A stretch of DNA of 64,000 nt. It comes from Nematostella vectensis (lineage: Eukaryota; Cnidaria; Anthozoa; Actiniaria; Edwardsiidae). Made by a program: the position numbers and the translations under genes. The stretch is from the NCBI RefSeq assembly GCF_932526225.1, contig NC_064041.1, positions 3,424,699-3,488,698 on the forward strand, written 5' to 3'. The notes under the pieces are model-generated. The model did not search any database. It was not told the origin of the DNA and worked only from the letters and a program-made list of their open reading frames with translations. This document shows positions 10,348 through 22,300 of the stretch, one piece after another. Each line of letters opens with the position of its first letter. Within the stretch, counting starts at the first letter, position 1.

Positions 10348-13300
10348 CTGGAACCACAAGGAAACAACACGTGTTCATGTTGTGCATTCTAAATCTCGCG
10401 AGGTCACTTGGTGGGTATATGCTCGTTAAAGAGCCGTGGCCAGCCACACCTTTTTTAATGTTATTGAAAGACAAATTCTAAAAAGAAATCTCAAAATTTC
10501 CATCTTAGACAAAGTTAAATACTTCATTTAACAAACTCAAACGAATACAATAGCTTTCCCAAATCAAACGATTGGAACGGATGCTTTCTTACACTATGCA
10601 TTTGCTAGGATGACGAAATGGCGGCTGAACAAATCTCTTTAATCATTAATCATTAAACATCCAGCTTACCTTACCACTCAAACATTAGCATATATTATGA
10701 CAGTTGGGAGAATTACCTCTTTCCTGAGTCTGTGCTCATACAATAGCATATATTATAATAGTAAGAATTACCTCTTTGCTCAGTCTCGCCACGTGCTCAT
10801 CCAGTGCTTCCCGAGTTTTCATCAACTGATGCGTGAGCTCCTGCTTTTGCTTCTCGAGTTCCCGGATGCGCCCCTCCCACAGGCCACCCGCGCTTTCTAA
10901 CTCGCGTAGTCGGCGGCTTTTCTCTTCCAACTGCAAGAGTACAAATATGGTTACAAAACCTGCAATGGTTTAAGACGGCAGATGACAGATACGTGTACAA
11001 ACAAGCAAGAGACTTACTGTGACATCATATTGGTTAGCATAAAAAACCTCAGTCGCAGTGATGTTTTCTTGAATAAGAGGCTGAGAAAGAGGAGAAGGAG
11101 AGAGTAGAAAAAGAGAGGAGAATTAAAGAGAAAAGGAAAAGAAACAACATAGAGAATTGGACGAATTGTACATAAATTAATCCATCATCAAAGGAATGTT
11201 CCAGAATATTCAAGACGGCGAGCAGAGGAGGCCAAATAGCGGTGTGTATAGGGGAAAGTACTGACGATGCGAAAAAAAGAGCAGAACATCAGGATGTAGC
11301 GACTTGAGTTTGAAGCGTTACAAATAGTCTATACAAATAACTGCCAACGGCAAAAGGAAAAAAATTCCAGTAATCAACATATGTGTTTTTGTTCTCGATT
11401 AATAGTTGAAGGCACATAATCTGCTAAAATCTCGAAATAACCACCTTAAATCGAAATTGAATACTTTATTTACCAAATTTAATCATATATTGGCTTCCGC
11501 GTACAGCCGATGGAAATGGATTTTTCTTACCCTAAGTACTTTGCTGGGATGACAGAATGAAGGCTGGCAAAGGCAGTTTTAAGGGTCTGCAGGCCGCTAT
11601 ATTGTTATACTAGCAAATTACCAAGTGCGAGTAAGCATTCATTTCAATCGCCTGATTTATGAAGCTTTTGCGAATTTTTCCGATCAGAATTGGTAAATAA
11701 TACATAAAACAGTGTTTTAGCCAGATATTTCGACGTTCCTTTAAATCATATGTCTTCTAGATTTGGATAAAGCAGGATAAAACTAGGCCTATATACATAA
11801 CTCCCGAAAAACGGTCTAAAATTATCCATTATTTCTCCCCTCAAAATCCCTAAAAACCGAATTTTCTTATTTTTTCTTCCATAAATATGCCATTCCTCCC
11901 TTAATTATAAGAAATATATCTTTATGTTGTGTTTTTTTTTATTTATTGTTTATGTATAACTGCGCAATTCAGCATTATCCGCATCGAAAGAAATAACTTT
12001 CCACGATTTACACATGTTTAACAAACTAAACTAACTTCTAAATACTGACTCTCCTACCAGTGAAGCAAACAAGCCAACAAGGCATTCTGGGAATATGGCC
12101 AAAGCCGCTGACCAGTATTTTTGGTATGACAGTGACTAAATAGTCAAGCTATTGACGATCGGTTTAGTTGAAAGAATCACAGCTCTACCGAAAATTGGCA
12201 GTATCTGGTAGGAATTTTACCCAAACCCTAAATAGTTTTCTTAAAATCCTGAATTTTTTCTAAAAATCCCGTTTGATTTCTAAAAATCTTAAAAAAAAAT
12301 CCGGAATTATATATATAGGCCTAGATACAACTTATCGCAGCCTGTTGTACAGACTAACCTTCTTATTGAGAGACATGACTTCAGCTTTAGCCTCGTTGAA
12401 CACCTTCTCCCTGAGCGCCTGGTCGCGCTCAGATGAGATGTTGGCGCGGTGGAGCTGGTCCCTGAGCTCGGCGTTCTCTCGCTGGTTCCTGGACTTGAGC
12501 GTGGCGAGCTCTGTGGTAGCAACCATTACCTAGAAGAAGAAAAAACGTTATTGAAGATAGACTAATGTCTAATGGAAACCCTGTGTCTGAAAGCGGTCTC
12601 CCCAGGAGCGACCATATACGACACATCTTTGGTTAGGACTGTAGCTTCTTGTAAGCATCGAAGACTTGTAATGTTAAATATATGCAAAGAAATGTAACAA
12701 ACGGCAGATCGTAACGGATGAGTAACATAGAAAAGGCACTGCACATTCACACCAACCCAAGAAATCATGAAGAAGAAGGGTGCCCTTTCCAAAATTTATA
12801 AAAAAAAAAAAATTAAACGCCAAATAAAAAATTACACCATGGTGGAAAAATCTCCTAGGCTCTGAGGGCTATGTCGATGATCAGAGTTTTCCCAACCTGG
12901 ATTGAGTTTTAAAAGCCGTTTTCTTTCTCATTTATTTGGTAAGCATGAGGTGATATGACCTGATGGGTCGAGAATTCCGAAAAAAAAAGAGCTCGCAGAT
13001 AAATAAGCTTACCAATAATATTTTTACTTACTTTTATTGCGTATAATATAAATGGATCACCTACCGTTCGGATGACACACACAAATTTCACGTTCACGTA
13101 ACGATCACCATACATCACGGCTACTACATTTACACTACACGGAAAAATACTAACAAAGTCACGTGACATCAGTACATGCTACAAACGAAGTAATGGGGGA
13201 GGAAGGGGGAGGAAATGCTAAAAACAAGTAAAAGGTCCGATTTGACTCTCTCTTGTTACCTTGTAGGGTGCAACCCTGCTAATTCGTGTTTTCTTATTAA

Positions 13301-16300
13301 AAACACAAAATGTGCAATGTCATCGCAATGGGCCAACCCGGCAAAAAAAAAAAAATAAAAAAAATAAATGGAAAATCAAAATAAAAATGATCCATGTAAT
13401 TCTTTTGTAACATAGTGCCAAAATATAAGAATAAAAGCTGAGAATATTAAATTATACCGTTTCAAGTACTGTCATATGGATGGTCCTTCTAGTGCAGTTT
13501 TTTCTCGTTTTTGTTTATAACTTTACAAGATCCCTAAATGAACGTAAGGAAGCTTCATTTCTATTTTTTATATAATGAGATATCAGTATCATTGCACCTA
13601 CTCACCCTCTGTTTTTCCGTTTCCATCTCCCTCTGGTGCGCGTTTTCCATGTTGGCGAGTTTCTCCTTGAGTCTGTAGACCTCTTCCTGCAAATCAGTGC
13701 AAGAAGCGTTCTTCTCTCTAAGGAGCTTCTCAACCACGTTCTTCTTGTTACAGACCTCCTCAAGCTTTCTCTCCAGGGAGACGATACTGCTCTTGGTCTG
13801 GGGCGAGGAACAAAGCATGAACAGTAAGGTTAAGGTATAGGAAGTACGCTTTAGTTGTCATAGTAACACATTTCCATGGAGATACTCATGTGACATGTTC
13901 ATAAAGTGTCAAATAGCTCTATAGAGCAGGTAATGAAATGGAAAATATTTCGGCATCAGGGTTCTGTAACTCCTGCAACTGTGTAATTCCAGCTCCTAGA
14001 ATTTAACCCTAAATTCTATTATTTTTATTCCTTTCCCTGTGTAATGGATCTGCGCGCGAGCCTGGACACGAGTTTTTGAAATGGGAATAACTGCGTCACA
14101 AGAGCGTCTTCATGGAAACACCGCAATGGAACAAATTGGTGAAAGAATTAATGTTAGAATAGGCGATAACCATAACAAACATATAGGCGTGCTACAAACA
14201 TTCTACAGCTTAGTTTTTTAATCATAACATATTTAAAAATACATTTAAAATGGCTTTAGATTTTTTTTACTAACATTTGTATAAAACAGAATATATTAAA
14301 ATCATTACAAGCAAAATTTTAAAATGCATGCAATTATAAAAAAGATTAGGAGAATTTGGCAGACTGATATCATAGCAATTGCAAATACTATCAACATTAA
14401 TTGGTAAGTTACAACAAAAAAAGTTAAGATGAATGCAGTACTTAATATCTAATATTATATCCGTTTCAAAAAGAAAACATAATATGGTTTTATGTCGATA
14501 TTTATTTAACATCTGTAACATTCAAAGTAACCAACTCCTACTGATATTGTAAATCAAAACTGCTTGGGAGTTGACGGTTTAAGGTATAATGTCAGTTTGC
14601 TTGTTTGATTTTTCATTCTAAATGTCGTCAATTCAAGTTCAGCTGCATAACAAGTGCTTTTATGTAGGCGTACTCAAGAGTAGGGGTTACCAAGGTGACG
14701 ACTTGCTTTAAGAACGAAAATTCAGAGAGAATGCAAGGAAAAAGAAACAAATAACGTTATTTTTACGAAAGTATCGAAGAAGACCAAAATACGGTAATTT
14801 AAGTAAGAAACTTATTCCCGTTTAAGTTCCTCGGATGGGCAACGTGGCACCGACCGTGTAAGTTACTCAAAGATCTCAGTCAATGCGAAAGTCACGAGTT
14901 CAGATAACCGGTCCAGTTTCTTGTTAAGTGTCAATGCAGAAGTCACGTGTTCTGATAACCGGTCTAGTATCTGGTTGAGTGTCAATGTCCAAGTCACGTG
15001 TTTAGGTAGCCGGTCTAGTATCTTGTGTGTCAATGTGGAAGTCACGTGTTCAGGTACAATGTCACGTGTCATCACGTTTCTTCCAAGTCGTGCCTTAGGT
15101 TATCATGGAAAGAGAAGTCCCTGGGATGTACGAGTGTCAGTTGTCCATTCACGAAGTTCGTCATGTCAATTTAAGGAGGTTTTTATCAAGAGATTAGCGT
15201 TTAGATTGTTTTGCGTAACGATGAGCATTTATATAGGCTGGGTACCTCGCGGCACGCACTACAAAAGGAATGCAGAGAATAGATACAACAACACAAATAC
15301 AGGAAAACAGTGAAAAAATCAGATCTGGCCCTACGTAACATGCAGTTAATACTTAAGAAGGTTATTTACTTTTAATGTTAGCAACGGCATACAGCTTGTT
15401 TTGGTTACAGGGATGGGTAATAAACGTGAAAAGAAGTTAGAAGGTACGACAATCAGTGGAAGTTCAGTTGCATATGAACGTGTGTTTTAAAGAATCATCA
15501 CGGCGTTATAGTTTTTAACGACCAAGATGTACACCTTATATCAATTAAGAAGACGTTATTACCAGATAAATGTCCAATAATTAAGACATACAAAAAAAAC
15601 ATTAAGACAATCACTCAGACAATTCCTTAAAATAAAAAAGGATGAATATTGTATAATAAACTTGTTAGTTTTTCTCTAGGTTTCACTGTAAAAACATTAT
15701 ATGTACATAAAGAATAAAAACAGAGCAACGCTGTCTGCTATTTAGACTGGAAAGAAGGGACTCAATGAATAAGCACCGATATCCCAGTGGTTAAAAGTTC
15801 CATCAATATTAGTGTAGCCTGAGAGTTAGAACATCAGCCTACTGATCCAGTTAAAGGCGAAGTTCATTTAAGGGCCAGTATCTGATGTTAGACACGCCAA
15901 TCAACGAGAAAACAACCAACCAGGAAGCAGAATAACAGTGCAGTACAGAGAAATAAAAACCTTTTCTGCTTCGAGATGTTTCCGGCGCGTTTCCTCCAGG
16001 CCTGCGATTTTCTTGGTCAGCTGCGCCACCTGTTGTTCTAGCTTTGCGTTTTGCTCGTTCTTTTCTCGTACCCAGTCCCTTAGCTCTTTTACCTGATTAT
16101 TTTCAACATTCGCGAGCTTTTTCATTAACACTTCGACTTCTTGTTGAAGCTCAGTGTTGTGAGATGTTTTGGCCTTCAGTTGGGTCACAAGCTGTCTGTT
16201 CTCAATTTTCATTTTGGCAACTTCAAGTTCAAGTTCCGTGTTTCTGACGCTTTTTTGTTGGACACGAAGCTCAAGTTCTCTACGGTGTGAATCCTCGACT

Positions 16301-19300
16301 GCATCAAGTTTCGTATTCAGCTTTGAAAGCTCCTTCTCTAACTCTCTATTCCTAGTGTTTTTTCTATCCAGTTCAATCTCTAGTTCTTTGACCGACACCT
16401 TCTCGACTTCCTCTAGCTTGGTTGTCACGCCAGTAAGCTCAGTCTTGAGTGCATTGAACGCTTCTCTCTGTTGATGGGCGTTCTCTAACAACTCTTTGAT
16501 TTCAACTTCTTCAAGATGGCGAATTCTCTGTCTTAGTCCTGAAATTTCTTCTTGCAAATGTCCAATTTCAGAAGACTTTTCTTTCACGCAATTTTCATAA
16601 TTTTTCAACTCAATATCCCGAGTGTTTAGCAGTTCCCCTAACTCTACAAGTCGAGCCTCTTGCTGAAGTTGGGCATCACTAAGATCCTTTGCTCTCAAAG
16701 TCTCTAGTTCCTCCACCTTAAGACTCAAAACATCCACCTCGTGTTTGCTCTTCTCTAGTTCGGATATACTTTCTTTGACTCTCTTTTCAAGGTCTTGATT
16801 TTCAGATTCCCGTACGTCTAATAACGCCTCCAGTTCCTCACACTTCATGGCCGATTTCTGTAACTCCAACTCCATGTCTGCCAATTCCGTCTCCAACTCG
16901 ATGTTGTGCTCACGAAGTGTTGTCTGTAGTTGATCGTTATCTGATTCCCTTGTCCTCAACAACTCTTCAATCTCCTTATTTTTCTCCATAATGCTTGACA
17001 GCTCTTGATTGGTTGATGCGAGTCCACCAATCGTGGATTCGCGCTCAAATAGTTTCTCTTCTAATCGTTCCTTCTCCGCGATGCTAAGACTAAGATGGAC
17101 ATTAATTTCATCCTTCTGTTGCCGAACCTCTTTGATCTCTGTTTCCAGGCCGGTCACTTGCTCGGTTAACTTGGTGATCTGGTGCGTTTGGTTAAGTATT
17201 TCCTCTTCTAGTTGTTGTTTCTCAGCGCCGCGAAGTTCTACGGTAACATCAAGTTCCTGATCCTTAAGGGTAAGCTCTTTTATATCCTTGGAACATCATT
17301 ACAAGTGTGAGCAAGTATCCACTCGGCACTCATAGATGATAAAAACAATACATTCAAAGGGGGAGTACGCAGTAGAGCACATTCTAAGAAACTAGAATTT
17401 TATTTATTTACAAAAACAATACTTCGAAAGGTAGAACGCCAAAAGGAAAAAAACGAGAAACATGTGTCTTTTAGAAGTCCGATCAATAGGAACATAACGA
17501 GGACAATAAAAAGTATTCAAACGTTATTTACACACTTGCGGTGAGCGTTAAAAAGGATAAAGTTTCAGAGCAAGTACGAAATTTTAAACAAAAAGAAAGT
17601 CTGTCTTGTGCTGTCAATGTTCAGAATGATATTGGATGTAGGGGTGTGGAATGGATGGGAGAATAAATAAGCTAATAAACATATAGAAAAATAGCTTGTT
17701 TGACTATGTATCTTAACAAAACAGAATAAAAATCCACTAAAAGTTTGACCGAGTGGAAAATAATTTGGAAGATGATCATACAAGCAAGGCTTACCTCTTC
17801 TGCCTTTAGAAGTTGTCGTTGCTTGTTCAACACGCTGTCAGAAAGCTCCGACTTTTCAGATTCCAGCTCATCCATCCGCACCTTAAATTCCGCGTTTTCC
17901 TCAAGCAGCCGACTCTTCTCTCTCTCTAGTTGATTTACCTTCTGTTCTAAGTCACTTATCTTTTCTTTAGCGACCCGAAAATCTAGAGAATTGCTACTAA
18001 GGGACTTCAGCTCAAGACTCTGTACTTTAGTTTCAAGTTCTTTCTTTTGTTCTTTCAGGTAATTAATTTCACCCTGTAAATGTTTTACCGTTTCTTCCAA
18101 GGCTTCATTCTCAGATTTTATTTTCTCGGAAAATTCATTCTCAAGCTCCGCTCGAATATTTTCCTTTTCGTGAGCATATTCATCCTCAATTTCTTGTTTC
18201 TCTTTCGCAAAGTTTTTCTGTAATTCCTTAATTTTCTGTTTGTAACTCTCTTCCAGTTCTTGTTTCTCGCGATTGTAACTTTCCTTCACTTCGCTTGCCT
18301 GGACCAGACCGCTACGCTGGAAGTCTTCCTTTTCTCGGAAATAACTTTCTTCAAGTTGTGCCTTTTCCCTCGCGTAACTCTCCTCCAACTCAGCTTTGTG
18401 CTGGGACAAAAGTAATAAAAAGTCATCCTTTAATTGTCCTTGCAAACCGGCTTCGCCTTCGTGGAAAGCCTGTCTTAATTCTGTGATCTCATCTAAATAC
18501 TTTTGTTCTAATTCAGCTTTTTCACGAGCTGCATTTTGAAGCAGTTTAGCTTTTTCTTCCATAAAATGCTCCTCTATCTCAGACTTCCATTTCTGAAAGT
18601 TTTTCTCATTTGAAGCAACATTCGCTTGGAATTCCTCTTCTAGTTTATACTTCTCTTCCTTCAAACTTTTCTCAGATTCTGACCTATCCTGTAAAAATTC
18701 TTTTCTAAGTTCTGCTTCTTGGACAGCTAAATTATGAACATGATCTTTCTCGAGCGTCTCCCGCAATTCAGACAGCTCCCTTTTAAATTTTTGCTGCATC
18801 TCATTTTGCTCCCTAGTACGCGCTTCCCGCATCTCCGACTTCTCCCGAGAAAGCATTTGCTCAAGCTCCGTTTTCTGCTGTTCGAAATTCTGCTTCAAGC
18901 TTGCAACCTCTTTACTATGACCCTGCTTCAACTCCCACATCTGGTTATCAAATTCCTCCTCTCGTGTAGACTTTTCCTTTCTGTAGCTTGACTCCAACTC
19001 GTGAATCTTTTCGCGATGGCTTTTCTCCAACTCAGTCTTCAGATTACTCCAGTCACGCTGATTTTTCTGGAACTCCGCCTTAGAACTGCTTGAGCTCAAT
19101 TCCCATTCAGATTTCTCGATTCTAAATTGCTGCTCCATAGCTGACTTCTCATTCAGAAACTTTAGCTCCAGTTCTTCTTTCTCTTCCTCAAGAACGTGAA
19201 TTTTCTCCCGTAATTTGTCCTTCTCCTCGTTGAAGTTTGCTTTGGCTTCCTCAAGTTGACTGTGGAAGAACGTTTCGAGCATTGTCTTTTCGCCCTGGTG

Positions 19301-22300
19301 TTCGTTCTCTAACTCCGCCTTCTCGGATTCGTACTCGCTGATCAACATTTCTTTCATCTGGGAGAAGCTGCCTTCAAGATCCTGTTAGAAAAAGACGAAG
19401 ATATGTTGAATAAAACTGTGACATGACCTAAAACCTACCGACTTATTGTCGTTACATCGAATACAGTACCTCAATGTTCTTATTAAGTCTCGATTGCAGT
19501 TTATTTGCACAGTTGTTCCTCAATGGAAGTAGGAAGATTTCTCTCCACTCCGATTTCCTCGAGTAGGATTTTTAATCACCGCCCTGACTTTCTTATTCTC
19601 ATAAATGCTTTATACTCACTAAGGGACGTATTTATAGATTCGTCCTTTGTTAGCCTTAAAGGGGCAGTCGCACGTTAATTTTAAAGCGAAAATACACCGT
19701 GAAATCGTCAGTTCTTGAAAGCGAAATAGAAGGCTTAAAGAGTATGTAGATGTGAAATTCGTTTGCATCGCGCCGAATTTACTCACAAGAAGAAAATCAA
19801 ACAGCTTTTAGATAGTGTCCAGTAGTTTTTCTCTGTGCTGGATTGGTGACGGTAGCATTCTTGAAAGATACCGCTACCGGTTCGACTGCTTCTTCAAGTA
19901 CGACGATAATACATACCTTTGATAGAACTTCTTTCTCTGATTTCAGCGACTCCTCGAGTTCGTTAATCTGGCTTTGGTAATCTTTCTCCATTTCTTCTCG
20001 CTCTTTAACGAAATTCTTCTGCAGTTGTTCCATCTCGCCTGTGAACTGTGAAGTGAGGTTAGCTAGCTCGCCGTCGTACCGCTGTCTAAGGTCTTCCTCC
20101 TTGTTTTCCATGGAGGAACGCAGGTTCTCCACCTCGTTCTTCAGGTTGTTAATGGTGATGTCTCGTTCCTTGATGGAACCCTCGTGCTCGGATATAGCAT
20201 CGCTTAACTCTTGCACCTTTCCTTCCAGACGCTCAATCTCTTCTGCAAAATTATTATTCAAAGAGTTAATACTGAATTATAAAAGCGAATATCCGTGATA
20301 AAATGATGACTGTCTTCGCGCTAGCCAGTATTCATGGAAACAAGTGTCAGTTTTTCTCTGGATTCTCCCTCATAACAAACTAAAGTACTATAGTACTTCG
20401 TTATGGAAAGTTTCACAAGTTTCTTTGTAAACTTCCCCCCTTCCACAACAAGAGAGTTTTTAAAAAAACCCGTCTTTTTCCAAGGCGGACTAGGAATGAG
20501 GATTGGAATGTATTAAACTTACTTCTATGGTTTTCCCTCTCGACATCGTTTTCTGAAGAAATACAAAAGGGAAGTTACAATGAATTTAATGGTAATCGAA
20601 GCGAAAAAAGAAATTATGCATCCTGTATTGGAAGCTATCCTTAGGCAGAAGTGAGAACAGTTTACGTAGGTAGTTGTGAAAGAAGACAAGGAAAAAGATG
20701 AAACGTTTATGACAGAGAAAGATAAGAACCAAGAAGTGGATAGAAGTACTCACGCTCTACCGACCAAGGGATTGGCGGTACGTCTTCATCAGTGCTTTGG
20801 CCTTAAGAGAGAAATGAGATAAACTACACACATAAGGCCGGACAGGGAAACGCAAGAAAGGCATGCAGAAGATATAGTAGCGTCCTCTTATCACACAGAG
20901 ACATATGTCCAGGCTAAAGCTTTGGAGTACAACAGTCTAGTGTTAACACATATACACATGTATTCCCAGGCTAAAGCTTTGGAGTACCGCAGTCTAGTGT
21001 TAACACATATACACATGTATTCCCAGGCTAAAGCTTTGGAGTACCGCAGTCTAGTGTTAACACATATACACATGTATTCCCAGGCTAAAGCTTTGGAGTA
21101 CCGCAGTCTAGTGTTAACACATATACACATGTATTCCCAGGCTAAAGCTTTGGAGTACCGCAGTCTAGTGTTAACACATATACACATGTATTCCCAGGTT
21201 AAAGCATTAGAGTACCGCAGTCTAGTGTTAACACATATACACATGTATTCCCAGGCTAAAGCTTTGGAGTACCGCAGTCTAGTGTTAACACATATACACA
21301 TGTATTCCCAGGCTAAAGCTTTGGAGTACCGCAGTCTGGGGCTAACACATATACACAAGTATTCCCAGGCTTAGCTGGAGCTTTAAAGTACCGCAGTCTA
21401 GTGTACACAGAAATACACATGAAATCCCAGACGTGGCTTATCAGAGCTGGGGCACTTGGATGTGCTCAGACCAACAGAATGCCACGGAAATCATAAGAAG
21501 TGTTCAAGAGGAAGTACTTAGAGCGCACATATATATATCACATATGATAACGGGCTGTACCCATCACTCTGATCAAGGGATATTTTCACATCACTTTAAC
21601 ATATAGCGAATTGTACTTCAACTCTGCTCGAGGGCTACTTTCATATGATTTGAACATAAGATAGCGGGTTGGGTCTTCAACGGCATGCAAGGCAGGTTTG
21701 GGCAGGACCATGTTCACAAAGAGGAGGCGACAAAGTTTTGACTCGTTGAGTTAAGGCATGCAGGCGATATAGGCAGCCTGTGACAGCTGAGAGTTGAGAA
21801 GTAAACAGGAACTAAAACAATAACACATAGAAAAAACAGAGTTGCAAAAAGCATGCATTTAATCAAAACAGAGACAGAGACAGCCCAGAAGTCATAGAAA
21901 GACCATACAAAAGTAGTGCAAGTTATAAGAAAACAAAGCGAGGCAAACAAGGTGTGAATATGGCAAATGCTTTGTTATAAGTGACTTGTCTAAGTGCTGA
22001 GAAAGTAATTCAATAAATATACCCGATAAATTATCCGTTTTGTGCGAATCAACACTCAAAGAGCATACAGACATTCTTATAAATGAAAATTTGTAGTGTG
22101 GAGATTATCTGGAAATTATTTAGCACTACCAGAGAGGCGATTACGCAGAAAATACACCCGAGCCTCAACATCAGGGCGAGGCAGAGACTTAAGTGCATGT
22201 GCCAAACCACACCCCGCTTACCCCCGTCCTCATTGGACCCCCCATCGCCGCTAAGTCTGACGTGAACTTGCGTACCGGCGCCATCGACCTCATCCTCCTC

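Noticed and set aside
15780-15880. tRNA-like sequence (CCCAGTGGTTAAAA...)
   Set aside because: Only a rough A-box resemblance; no cloverleaf and no B box. At most a decayed SINE.
20891-21374. Long ORFs on both strands with 19-residue repeats
   Set aside because: They are the 57-bp minisatellite read through; the unit length is divisible by three and stop-free on both strands. Intronic in NIN.
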